From Gordionus sp. m RMFG-2023 (lineage: Eukaryota; Nematomorpha; Gordioida; Chordodea; Parachordodidae), in contig NC_088775.1 in NCBI RefSeq assembly GCF_954871325.1, positions 59,745,561 through 59,809,560 on the forward strand: 64,000 nucleotides of DNA, given 5' to 3'. The translations under genes were made by a program, and so were the position numbers. Of this stretch, positions 1-13,200 are shown in pieces. The number at the start of each line of letters is the position of its first letter. Position 1 is the first letter of the stretch. The notes under the pieces were generated by a model. That model was not told where the DNA came from. It searched no databases and was given only the letters and a program-made list of their open reading frames with translations.

Positions 1-913
1 AGGAATAGTTCACCCAGAGGCCTATATTATAATCTTTCATCGAAATTGCATTCGCGGTATCCCGAAAGTGTATTTGCAGTAGTACAATCGTTAAATCATC
101 TTTTCACTGTAAGCTCTTTTATATAATTTAGTTTTTTAAAATTTCATTGGTATAAAAATAATGTTTAATATATTAATTATTTTTCTTTAAAATGCTTGAC
201 TAACAAGTCTAATGCGGTATAAAAACTAAAGCTATCTAAAGTTATTATAATTATTTATTTCATAAATGTATATGGCCACTCTTTATAATTGTTATTATTT
301 TATATATGCCACTATTTTATCTAATTTAAAATAGATACTTCATTATATTTTATTTTTAATTGTTTTACATTATAATCTTTAGTTTATAACATGATATTTT
401 TACAAAATATTTAATATATAAATTTTACAAAACATATAAATGATAAATTGGTCCTGTCATTTAAAGCCAAAATAATCTTGTAGCTCAGAGTAAAAATAGT
501 CTAGCCATATTTAAAGCCAAAATACTAATTCATAAAGCCAAAGTAATCTTGTTAGAATAGTCTTATAATTAGGAACCAAAATCGTCTTGGCATTTATAGT
601 CAACTTCGACTTGTTAAGCCAAAATAATCTTGTCGCTTAGAGCCAAAATACTATCTTAATTTATTGGAAATGAAATGCTATATACTTTTTTTGAACTTTA
701 TTTAAAGTTAATTATCTTTAACCTTCTTTATACATTTTTTTCCCTTATAAAATTATAAATTTAAAGAAATTGTTATAAAAAAACTCTCACTTATTAATAT
801 ATCTATTATTTACTAGATAATAATTAAAATAATATCTTTTAAACATGATACGGATGTTGATTAAATAAAAACATAAATTTGTAAAACATTATTATCTATA
901 CAAAACTAGCTAC
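1..913. other. 3' flank of GTPBP3, no gene seen
   Basis: AT-rich DNA without a coding frame I can support. The only structure is the degenerate short repeat at 466-655. Confidence 0.6.
466..655. repeat. Degenerate short tandem repeat (AAAGCCAAAATAATCTTGT-like)
   Basis: Five or more diverged copies of a unit around AAGCCAAAATAATCTTGT with variable spacers. No coding frame. Confidence 0.55.
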
Positions 914-919
914 TTTATT
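914..919 (-). promoter_or_regulatory. Candidate GTPBP3 polyadenylation signal
   Basis: AATAAA on the minus strand about 47 bp past the stop codon of GTPBP3. This spacing is reasonable for a short 3' UTR, but the region is so AT-rich that chance matches are common. Confidence 0.4.
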
Positions 920-965
920 TTTTTACAATTTAATGTTTGATTAAGAGGAAAATAATAATAAAAAG

Positions 966-1218
966 TCATTTCCCAACGCAAAAATCCTTGAAAACTATAT
1001 CAAGCACGTCTTCAGTGGTAATCACACCACCTTGAGCATCCCCAGCTAATAAGGACAAATTTCTAGAAGCTCTTTGCAAAGTTCGAGCTAAATAAACGTA
1101 ATTGTGTTCGATGAATTCGGTTTCGAGAAAATTCTTTAGGTATTTGTCGCAAACGGCTAAACTATTTCTTTGCCTTTGGGAGTGGACAAAGGGGTCACCT
1201 TTAGATGAATCGCCGCAC
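966..1218 (-). CDS. GTPBP3: GTPBP3 exon 9 (C-terminus, stop)
   Basis: 83 codons plus TGA at 966-968, from [17 protein letters not shown] to [17 protein letters not shown]. The C-terminal C-x-G-K motif is the signature of MnmE/GTPBP3 and carries the cysteine needed for tRNA modification. Acceptor atgatag/g. It lies 10.5 kb downstream of exon 8 across the giant palindrome. Confidence 0.96.
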
Positions 1219-4200
1219 CTATCATTAAATTTTAAAAGTATATTCGAGATAAAATAATTGTCATAGTAATAGGGAAAAATAGGAGGTTTTCGAAGGGAAT
1301 CCGTTGTGAATCAGATTTTGAGAGCATTTTCAAACTCTTTATGAACCCATAGCTATTTTTGAAAAAAATCTCTAGTTCTACACGCTATTTTTTTTTTAAA
1401 TTTAAATTAAAAAAAATATAGCTTTATTAAAAAAAAAATTTAATTGACCATATCGAAATTTAAATTGGCATTTTAAAAATGTGAATAAAGTTTTTGAACC
1501 GTGAACAGAACCTAGCGCGTAGCTAGGAATTTTCTAAAAGGGGAAGGGGGTAAAGATTTATTACATTGATTTATCTTTTTTGGAACGTAAAAAATTAATT
1601 AGAACCAATCATTCTTTAAAAATGACTCAAACATCAAATAATGAAATTTTTGAAAATACAAAATATTGAGCAATTATAATATTGCTAAAAAAATATATCT
1701 AAATCACAATAATAGAATTAAACATTAAATAATGATTTAAAGTTAATCAAAATACCGTCAATATATGAAAATTAATATTCTTTGAGATATGTCAAATTTT
1801 CAATAATTTTTTCTGCATTAGGAATTAAATCTCGATGTGTATTAAGTAAAACTAGTCCATTCAATAGATTTTCTGATGTACTTCTGAGATAGTTTATACT
1901 CCGTAATGAAAAAAAGATCCTTGTGCTTGTACTAATTGGTATTGTTGCCAAAATATATATACAATAGTTTTAAAATGTTTAGAAAAAACTCCAAAATATA
2001 TTTTTAAGTATGCAGTGCTTTTATAGCGTTTCTCGAATGATTATCGGCTAAAATTAATCTTTCATACCAAGATTTAGATTGTGAAATTCTTTAGTTTCAG
2101 ATACATTAAAATTTATATCCTCTGAATAAATTTTAGCTAAATTTTAATTTTTTTCAATATCAAGATTTAATAGATCCTCAATGAGATTTCTGGAGTATTA
2201 GTAAATTGCATAGAGCCATTAGAAGAATCACAAATTGTTCATTGATTTGATCAAAAATGTATCCAGTGAAATAAAAACGATTATTTTAAATTCTCAATTG
2301 AATCCACATTAATATTAGAACGATTTGTTTGTATAGATACAAGTCGAGGCTTGTGAATCTCAAAATCATATAATTTCGCCTACGCCTCAACTATCATATA
2401 AATCTCATCATGTGAACTCTTGGTCGATATTATCTCTTAATTTTCTAGTTGTAATATTATTATATTGGTGACTCTCATAACCTCACTAAATCCATAGCAT
2501 TTTTTAAAAAATATTGCATAAAATGGTTATGTAATAAAATAATTTATTAATACATTCTAATGCAAAAAAATAGACTGACATATTGAATCTAATAATATAT
2601 CAGTATTAGGTAAAATATCTGGTTCAGGCCATTCTGATATTTCTCCAAGGACACTCAAAAATTTTTTTAGACATAAAAATACTATAACAAAACTAACAAA
2701 TTATCTTGGATTGCATATAAGACATGCTTTTGCAGTTTCTTTTTTCTTGTAGCACAAGAAGTCTTAGAAATAAATTTATTCAGCAAATTCTACTTTTTTA
2801 ATTTATTACCGTTTTATGCACTCTGGAAATTTTGCTTAAATATAATATAGTGGTTATTAGAAATAAATTAAATATAATTTTTTTGGTTGATAAAATTTAT
2901 AATTTTCTTATACTCATCAGGGTTTAAGGTTTAAAAAAAATTTAAGAAAATATATCTTAATTTTCGCGGGATAAAATATTAATACACAAGGAAGAAATAT
3001 TTAATTAGTTTTGTCTTTATTTTTAAATTTATAATAGAATATAACCTATTTGAAATATGTTTACAATTCACAATTCTTAGATTTTTCAAAAAAATTTAAG
3101 GGGAAGGAAGATTTTTCTCCTTGACCTGCCCCCCCCCGCTGGCAAAGCGCCTGAACTAACCTTGAACTGAGTAACGTTCATGATTTTGACCTGGTCCTGA
3201 ACCAGAACCGAACCTGGCCAAAAAATTACGAGTTCGAAGCTCTGAAAAAAGGCATGATAAATATATAATTGTATTTGCTAGGCGCCAAATGTCGCGGGTA
3301 TTGATAATAAATTTCGATTTTGATCTGGTCCTTAACCAAAACCGAACATGGCCAAATAAATTACGGGTTAGAAGCCCTGAAAAAGAAGACATTTCCTAAG
3401 CGCCAAACGTCACGATGATTGTTAGTAAATTTTTAATTATTACAAATAAATTAAATACTGTCAAGTTGCCTATAGAATATTGTTAATAAACGAGATCGAA
3501 TGGCGAAGATGCAATCATAATGGTCTCAATTTTTTAACGAATCCTCAAAATGACTTGAAACGCTGATTTTTTTTAAAAAAAATTTAGCTCTCGTGCCCAT
3601 CTTTTAAACGGTACTACTATTTAAATTTTTTATATAACATACAAAACTGTAGGGGAGATTGGGGATGTGTTATCCCGAGGGAAGATATTCTTCTCAAATA
3701 TTTTTAAAACTAAATAATTTAAGCCATAAATGTATTTTTAATAAGATGCTTCAATTCAAAAATGTTTCATAGAAATATGCTCACGAAAAGTTTTATATGC
3801 AAATTTAAATTTTAACACGTCATTCCTGAGTTTCAATTAGATTGAACTCTTAAATCAAAAGAGAATTTTCTAGGTCGTATATCCAGATTAGTTTGTTGGA
3901 AGTCTTTCTCATTAAATTAATTAATAACTTGTATGTTGCATCCCTATTTTCATCTCGGATCCATTCCCAATTTAATTTAAATGCAGGATGGATGATAGCA
4001 GCTATCATTATATCCGGAAATCTGCTAAGTTTAAAAATAATCTGTTTATTAATGCCACATATATGAGCAAAAGTGGTTGATAAACTCTAAATTTGCAAAA
4101 TTATTCAATTCCGATGAGCCTAGATATAGTCGGAGTTAAAAATCCTCTATTTAAATGTAATGGAGTCTCAAACCAAAGGTTCCATTCCATAACCTGAAAT

Positions 4201-7200
4201 TTTCGAAAATACTGATGATTTTGAATAGAGACCTACATGGACCGATGATTCTAGCCCAAATCCAATTTGAGGAACTTGGGTCAGTTGGTCGGATCTTGAT
4301 GACATTCTCTCGGACTTAATCGGATTGGACCTTTATAATTATTTCGGACTAGAACCTTGACAAAAGCGCCAAATGTAAGGTAAGAGACTAAATAGCGAGC
4401 ATCAATATAGCGAAAAATGTGAATATTCACAATAATGTTCACAAAAATGGCCGCCATATTTTTGATATGATTCCAACTATAACCTCTAAATAGCGAGCAT
4501 CATAATAGCGAGGTATTAAATGAATGATAGTTTAAAAAAGGCTAACATATAATATACAAATAATTTTATAAATTATTAAAATGTAAATAATTATTATAAA
4601 TATATAAATCATTTTATTATAATATTATTATTATATAATTATAATATTACACCTATTTTTTTATCTGATATTATTATAGTATTTTATAAATTATTAATAA
4701 ATAATTTGTTTTAAATTATAAATGTACACATAAATATAATTTATATATTTGTGTTATTATATTACAACTTTATTTAAAACATTTTCTAAATTGTATTAAG
4801 GGAGTGGTGGAGGGTACCATTTAATGATCATAATTAAGGAGAATACTAATAAGAAGCAGTAGCTACATGCCGGGTGGGGGGGGGCAGCGCCTGCATTACA
4901 GAATTTTCATTGGATGCATATCCCCTCAAAGAAACTATGTCTAACCCCCGCCCCCCATTTTTGCCACCATTATTAATTACACCTTTTTAATTATAATAAA
5001 CTTTCTATCAAAATATTGTGGATATAAAAGTGTTATTTTTCAATCATGAATTCAATTAAAAGCCTCCACAATTCTTTTTGGCATGAGTATGAGTTTGCTG
5101 AGAATGTCTAAACCTTTTAAATGTAGCAGAAAGTTTTATTTGGAAAATAACATTTGTTTGTTTGCAATGTACAGATTTGGTCGATCATCAGTAATATATA
5201 TTATAATAGGTCTATAATAATAGGATAAATTTTTTCAGCAATATATTTTTTCCTATTTTATCTAAAAATTAATAAATAATTTCCAAATAAATTTATCCTA
5301 CCCCAAGGCGCCTACCCCTTACCCTCCTCAAAATATTGGATGTGAACTGTTACTACCCCTCCCCATTCACGTAGACGCTTGGAGGGGGGGGGGGTAAATG
5401 TTTTAATATAGCCTTTAAGGATAGTAAGTAAAAAATAATTTAGGGTTGAGGTAGGAGGGAATTTTTTTCTCTTATGGACATAAAAGGAGCAAATCCTAAT
5501 TTATTAGAAAAATTAAAATTAATTAAACTACAATTTTTTCCTATCAAAAATATTAAAAATAAATCGAATATTATAAGTTATGTATTAAATATTTTCATAG
5601 CCTGTTATACAATCTCCTCTCAAGATTCCCCTAATTTTTAGCTATGGCTACTCTATATAAATGGCGGCGCTAGCTACTAGTGCGCTACTTTAAACAGCAT
5701 AGCTTATGGTAAATAGAGTGACGAAACTCGTGAAACAATTTTAAAACATTTATCTCTTACTTGATTAATTAAAATTAAATCAGAATCTTAAGGAACATGT
5801 TCTTCCTTGCAAGTTGTGTAAATATCAGCTAACGAAACCCAATAGCGATAAATTAAATGAATGTTGATAATAATTACATCTTTTTACACATTTTAAATTG
5901 TATTTTTTAAAATATTAACAAAGTAAAATAATTTATATATATTAATATTATAATATTTTATAAATTATAATATATAAATCTTTTTAGTATTATAAAACTA
6001 TTATTTTTCAATAATATTACACATATAATTTTTATATATTAATATTAGTGTTTTATAAATTATTAGCATTCAATATTTATCTATTTCACCTATAATTTTT
6101 ATATATTAATATTAGTTATCATAAAATTATAAAATTTATATTTAAATTATCTCTATATTCTATGATTATTATATAATTATAAATATATATTTATTTATAT
6201 TGAAACTTCAGAGTTTAATTCTTTTGAAAATTATAAAAATATAAATCTCGAAAAGGTCATTATAATAATTTATATATATATCATAAATTATTTTAATTGG
6301 TATATATTTTAATTTATTTTAAATAATATTATAATTTATTTAAATTTATGTTATATTATATTTTTGTAATTTATTATAATAATTATTTAAATTTATTATA
6401 ATTATTATTTAAATTTATTATAATTATTATTTAAATTTATTATAATTATTATTTAAATTTATTATAATTATTATTTAAATTAACTATAAATATTATTTTA
6501 GCTAATATTAAAATATTATTTTTTAACATCTATAACATTCCTCTCTCTGAGAAATCCATTATTTTTGTTGTTCGCGATCGTCGAATATCTTATCGTGCAA
6601 ATTCCTTCAAATATCCTGTAGGCATATGGAGTAAAACATATTTTTAAGGTGGGAGATAGGGAGTATTTTTTTTCTCTCATTAAGACGCGGATAAGAAGCA
6701 AATTATAGTTTATTAAAAACTGAAAACTAAGTAAACTAGAATGTTTCCCTCTCAAAAATATATATAAATTATATTTAAAATTAAATAGAAAAATAAATAG
6801 AATATCATGATAAAATCACTTATTTTTTTAATTTAATTTTTATGTATAATAAATTAAGAGTAGATTTTTTACTTAATTTTAAAAAACATATATACACCAC
6901 TTTAACGTGTATTATTTTTAGGTTAATAATATAAACAACTACTTTATTACTGAAGTATATAATATGGGCGAAAATTATATTTGTAAATTTTTACTTTATA
7001 TTAACATAATATAAAGCAAAAGATTATGTAAATAAAATATATAATATATGGCAAAAAATTTATAAAAATATAAGAAAGCACGATTTAAGATTGCAATTTA
7101 ATTAAATTAGATATATTATCTAAAAAATATACATCCATATTTCGATCATAAAGGGAAGTAGGCTAATGTTAAAATAATATAAAAATAATTACCTTGGTTA

Positions 7201-10200
7201 GGATCAGGAGTTATGGAAACTACTAAGTTTTGTTCTAAAGAATGTAGATTGGTAGTAGAGGCTAATGTTAAAACATTGCTTTAATGGTAAAATAATATAA
7301 AAATAATTACCTTGGTTAGCATTAGGAGTTATGGCTGCTACCAAGTTTTGACATTTTAAAGAATGTTGGATGGTGATAATTAAATCGAGACCAATCATTA
7401 ATTTGGCTCTACCACCACATCTTTTGCGACAAGTAAGGTAAACGGCCTTCCACTTGTATGGGCCAAATATTCATGCCCTTGGTAGCATATATAGTCCTTT
7501 TTATTCTGTGTTTGCTGAAAACAAAAATAATAAATATATAAAATGGTTTATTACTTTTATTTCAAGTTGTTTATATTTAAGATAATTTTTAAGGTTATCA
7601 GCTACAGTTGGAATCATATCAAAAATATGGCGGCCATTTTTGTGAACATTATTGTGAATATTCACATTTTTCCCTATAATGATGCTCGCTATTTAGGTCT
7701 CTTACCGCTGAATAACCTTAAAAATTATCTGAAATATAAACAACTTGAAATAAAAGTAATAAACCATTATATATATTTATTAATTTTGTTTTCAGCAAAC
7801 ACAGAAGAAAAAGGACTATATATGCTACCAAGGGCTTGAATATTTGGCCCATACAAGTGGTAAAAAGGCCGTTTACCTTACTTGTCGCAAAAGATGTGGT
7901 GGTAGAGCCAAATTAATGATTGGTCTCGATTTAATTATCACCATCCAACATTCTTTAGAATGTCAAAACTTGGTAGCAGCCATAACTCCTAATGCTAACC
8001 AAGGTAATTATTTTTATATTATTTTACCATTAAAGCAATGTTTTAACATTAGCCTCTACTACCAATCTACATTCTATAGAACAAAACTTAGTAGTTTCCA
8101 TAACTCCTGATCCTAACCAAGGTAATTATTTTTATATTATTTTACCATTAAAGCAATGTTTTAACATTAGCCTCTACTACAAATCTACATTCTTTAGAAC
8201 AAAACTTAGTAGTTTCCATAACTCCTGATCCTGACCAAGGTAATTATTTTTATATTATTTTACCATTAAATCAATGTTTTAACATTAGCCTCTACTACCA
8301 ATCAACATTCTTTAGACAAAACTTAGTAGTTTCCATAACTCCTGATCCTAACCAAGGTAATTATTTTTATATTATTTTACCATTAAATCAATGTTTTAAG
8401 TTTAACATTAGCCTCTACTACCAATCAACATTCTTTAGAACAAATCCATAACTCCTGATCCTAACCAAGGTAATTATTTTCATATTATTTTACCATTAAA
8501 TCAATGTTTTAACATTAGCCTCTACTTCCAATCAACATTCTTTAGAACAAAACTTAGTAGTTTCCATAACTCCTGATCCTAACCAAGGTAATTATTTTTA
8601 TATTATTTTACCATTAAATCAATGTTTTAACATTAGCCTACTTCCCTTTATGATCGAAATATGGATGTATAAGTTTTTTTAGATAATATATCTAATTTAA
8701 TTAAATTGCAATCTTAAATCGTGCTTTCTTATATTTTTATAAATTTTTTGCCATATATTATATATTTTATTTACATAATCTTTTGCTTTATATTATGTTA
8801 ATATAAAGTATAAATTTACAAATATAATTTTCGCCCATATTATATACTTCAGTAATAAAGTAGTTGTTTATATTATTAACCTAAAAATAATACACGTTAA
8901 AGTGGTGTAGATATGTTTTTTAAAATTAAGTAAAAAATCTACTCTTAATTTATTATACATAAGAATTAAATTAAAAAAATAAGTGATTTTATCATGATAT
9001 TCTATTTATTTTTCTATTTAATTTTAAATATAATTTATATATATTTTTGAGAGGGAAACATTCTAGTTTACTTAGTTTTCAGTTTTTAATAAACTATAAT
9101 TTGCTTCTTATCCGCGTCTTAATGAGAGAAAAAAAATACTCCCTATCTCCCACCTTAAAAATATGTTTTACTCCATATGCCTACAGGATATTTGAAGGAA
9201 TTTGCACGATAAGATATTCGACGATCGCGAACGACAAAAATAATGGATTTCTCAGAGAGAGGAATGTTATAGATGTTAAAAAATAATATTTTAATATTAG
9301 CTAAAATAATATTTATAGTTAATTTAAATAATAATTATAATAAATTTAAATAATAATTATAATAAATTTAAATAATAATTATAATAAATTTAAATAATAA
9401 TTATAATAAATTTAAATAATTATTATAATAAATTACAAAAATATAATATAACATAAATTTAAATAAATTATAATATTATTTAAAATAAATTAAAATATAT
9501 ACCAATTAAAATAATTTATGATATATATCTAAATTATTATAATGACCTTTTCGAGATTTATATTTTTATAATTTTCAAAAGAATTAAACTCTGAAGTTTC
9601 AATATAAATAAATATATATTTATAATTATATAATAATCATAGAATATAGAGATAATTTAAATATAAATTTTATAATTTTATGATAACTAATATTAATATA
9701 TAAAAATTATAGGTGAAATAGATAAATATTGAATGCTAATAATTTATAAAACACTAATATTAATATATAAAAATTATATGTGCAATATTATTGAAAAATA
9801 ATAGTTTTATAATACTAAAAAGATTTATATATTATAATATATAAAATATTATAATATTAATATATGTAAATTATTTTACTTTGTTAATATTTTAAAAAAT
9901 ACAATTTAAAATGTGTAAAAAAATGTAATTATTATCAACATTCATTTAATTTATCGCTATTGGGTTTCGTTAGCTGATATTTACACAACTTGCAAGGAAG
10001 AACATGTTCCTTAAGATTCTGATTTAATTTTAATTAATCAAGTAAGAGATAAATGTTTTAAAATTGTTTCACGAGTTTCGTCACTCTACTTACCATAAGC
10101 TATGCTGTTTAAAGTAGCGCACTAGTAGCTAGCGCCGCCATTTATATAGAGTAGCCATAGCTAAAAATTAGGGGAATCTTGAGAGGAGATTGTATAACAG

Positions 10201-13200
10201 GCTATGAAAATATTTAATACATAACTTATAATATTCGATTTATTTTTAATATTTTTGATAGGAAAAAATTGTAGTTTAATTAATTTTAATTTTTCTAATA
10301 AATTAGGATTTGCTCCTTTTATGTCCATAAGAGAAAAAAATTCCCTACCTCAACCCTAAATTATTTTTTACTTACTATCCTTAAAGGCTATATTAAAACA
10401 TTTACCCCCCCCCTCCCAGCGTCTACGTGAATGGGGAGGGGTAGTAACAGTTCACATCCAATATTTTGAGGAGGGTAAGGGGTAGGCGCCTGGGGGTAGG
10501 ATAAATTTATTTGGAAATTATTTATTAATTTTTAGATAAAATAGGAAAAAATATATTGCTGTAAAAATTTATCCTTTTATTATAGACCTATTATAATATA
10601 TATTACTGATGATCGACCAAATCTGTACATTGCAAACAAACAAATGTTATTTTCCAAATAAAACTTTCTGCTACATTTAAAAGGTTTAGACATTCTCAGC
10701 AAACTCATACTCATGCCAAAAAGAATTGTGGAGGCTTTTAATTGAATTCATGATTGAAAAATAACACTTTTATATCCACAATATTTTGATAGAAAGTTTT
10801 TTATAATTAAAAAGGTGTAATTAATAATGGTGGCAAAAATGGGGGGCGGGGGTTAGCATAGTTTCTTTGAGGGGATATGCATCCAATGAAAATTCTGTAA
10901 TGCAGGCGCTGCCCCCCCCACCCGGCATGTAGCTACTGCTTCTTATTAGTATTCTCCTTAATTATGATCATTAAATGGTACCCTCCACCACTCCCTTAAT
11001 ACAATTTAGAAAATGTTTTAAATAAAGTTGTAATATAATAACACAAATATATAAATTATATTTATGTGTACATTTATAATTTAAAACAAATTATTTATTA
11101 ATAATTTATAAAATACTATAATAATATCAGATAAAAAAATAGGTGTAATATTATAATTATATAATAATAATATTATAATAAAATGATTTATATATTTTTA
11201 ATAATTATTTACATTTTAATAATTTATAAAATTATTTGTATATTATATGTTAGCCTTTTTTAAACTATCATTCATTTAATACCTCGCTATTATGATGCTC
11301 GCTATTTAGAGGTGGAACCAAATGTACATACTCATAAATCATGATTCCAAGAATAACATCAAAATTGTCTATTTTTCTTCATGCTAATAACTTTTCAGTA
11401 ATAAAAAAATTGGATCGAACCTCTGAAAAAATCTTCAGATCGGAGGGACAAATTTTTTTAATAGAATAGGGCCAGACCCGAAACGAAATATATTGAATTA
11501 TTTCTTCTTTTAAAGGCTATACTAATTTTGGTGATCAATGTCTATAAAAAGACGCTCACAATATGTAAACGTAGTTCCTCTTTACTTTTAAAGGAGCTAT
11601 CCGAGTTTCGTAAAAAAACGGTGTTCCAGCGCTTATTTTTGAGAAAAGATAGGCAGCTACTTAACAACACACTATACAGATGGTTTAATACTATTAAATA
11701 CACATGAAAAAATTTATATTAAAATTATAAGTTTTTGAATAAAATATGTTTAAAAATATATAACATACATTTCAACCAGGATGTCTATCATATATTTGAT
11801 CAATCGTTGCACACCTTTCTTGTTTTTGCATGAAGTGAAGATTAAATTTTCGAAAATATTTGATACATAATCAAAATCCTCGTAAATTTCGTTAACATGA
11901 TTGACTAATAAATCGCATTTATTAACAATGAAGAGGATTCGCTTCTCGATATTCGTATGTTTGTCTAATGTAAAAACAATAAAAATGATAATAGTACCTA
12001 AGTAAATAGTATAGTGTTTTAATTATTGGTGTAAAAAATATATGATAATAATAATCCATATAATAAAATTAGTTAATCAAATACATTTTCCAAAAATATT
12101 TAAATTACATTTTGCATATGATTTAGAAACTATTATAGATTTTGTACTTACACTATTACGATTATTAAAAAAATATACAAAACACAGTATTGCAAAATCG
12201 GTTAATTTGAGTCAGGCCTTGAGATGCTATTTTTCGGTTTTCTCAAGGTTGAGCCATTTTTCTTGCTTCAATCTTAAGGATAAATATATTTTTCGACTAA
12301 AAAATAAGTTTATCTAAAGATTTTAGATTCGGCTTAAAATGGCGCGATTTAAAACAAATACGTCAAATTTATTTTTGGAAATATGTTTATTTTTTTTACA
12401 GATTTTCGGAAAGGAATAAGAAAGTATTTGAATTAAAGAACGACAAAATATTTTACAAGCTGAGATATTGGTGAAAAATATTTAAAGGCTATTTTGTATA
12501 AACTAACTCGATCGAAGATTCATTCATTAAAAGTGTACCTATATAGGAATCAATTGCATTAGACTAAATGATATTTATCATAAATATATTGTATAAACAT
12601 GTTTTTTTAATTCTAAGATAGAATAGATTTTTTTAAACAAAGTATATATCATTTAGTCAATGTGCAGACAATAAAACTGCGTTTGCGCTGGATCCTAGAT
12701 ATGTGAGCTTTTAAATGTGTTTTTATTTAATGAATGAATCGTCAATCGAATCTACCCAAAGGAGGGTTCGGACTGGGTTAATTCAAAATCGAACCGGGCA
12801 TGGTTTTTTTAAGCAAAAATTTTTTCTAATCGGGTCGAAAATTAAAATTACTTTAGGATTAGGACAAAGCAATAAGTGATTTTTAATATTCAACTTTATA
12901 TAAATGTTTTCAGACTATATTTTTAAATAAAAAATTTAGGGTAGGGTCCAAGCCTAAAATCAAAAAAATCGAGATGAGCCGGGCGTAAAGATTAAAAATC
13001 TTTGGTCAGGCTTGGGTAAGGGTCTTGCCGAAAAAAAATGAATTTGCAGGGCTTAGGATTGGGTTAATCCGGAATTTTTAAAAAAATAAAACTTAGAAGA
13101 ATCCAATTTTTTTAAAAAAATAGGTAAAGCATAAATCTTATTTTGATTTTTTTCATTTCCAAATTTTTATAAGGGCCGGACCGGGTAACTTGTACAAGGA

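Larger units (their letters stand above)
4484..7600 (+). repeat. Left arm of giant inverted repeat
   Basis: From CTCTAAATAGCGAGCATCA inward it reads as the reverse complement of 11314 down to about 7712. It includes a nested MITE at 4885-5379. By eye the arms differ by few substitutions; the main difference is tandem copy number (one mini-exon here against five in the right arm). Confidence 0.85.
4378..11317. mobile_element. 6.9-kb palindromic Mutator-like (FLYWCH) element
   Basis: Two arms of about 3.1 and 3.6 kb are near-identical inverted copies around a small central loop. The outer ends carry CTAAATAGCGAGCATC. The 9-bp word CCAAATGTA flanks both sides (4369-4377, 11318-11326), the duplication size typical of Mutator-like elements. 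Each arm carries a spliced exon for a FLYWCH zinc finger, a domain known at the N-terminus of many animal MULE transposases. No DDE transposase core is visible, so it is non-autonomous. Alternative: a foldback element of another superfamily with a captured FLYWCH exon. Inserted in GTPBP3 intron 8. Confidence 0.75.
7712..11317 (-). repeat. Right arm of giant inverted repeat
   Basis: Reverse complement of the left arm, lengthened by tandem duplication at 8053-8636. Identical-looking open frames of 79 codons at 9047-9286 and 6516-6755 differ by one residue. They are AT-rich with no family resemblance and are probably chance frames. Confidence 0.85.

Noticed and set aside
7543-7839. 98-codon frame across the palindrome axis
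   Set aside because: It reads through the loop and the FLYWCH acceptor in a different frame from the zinc finger; low-complexity and AT-driven.
6516-9286. Paired 79-codon frames (6516-6755 minus, 9047-9286 plus) as a conserved small protein
   Set aside because: They are the same bases mirrored in two arms of a palindrome, so similarity is not evidence of selection. No domain resemblance.
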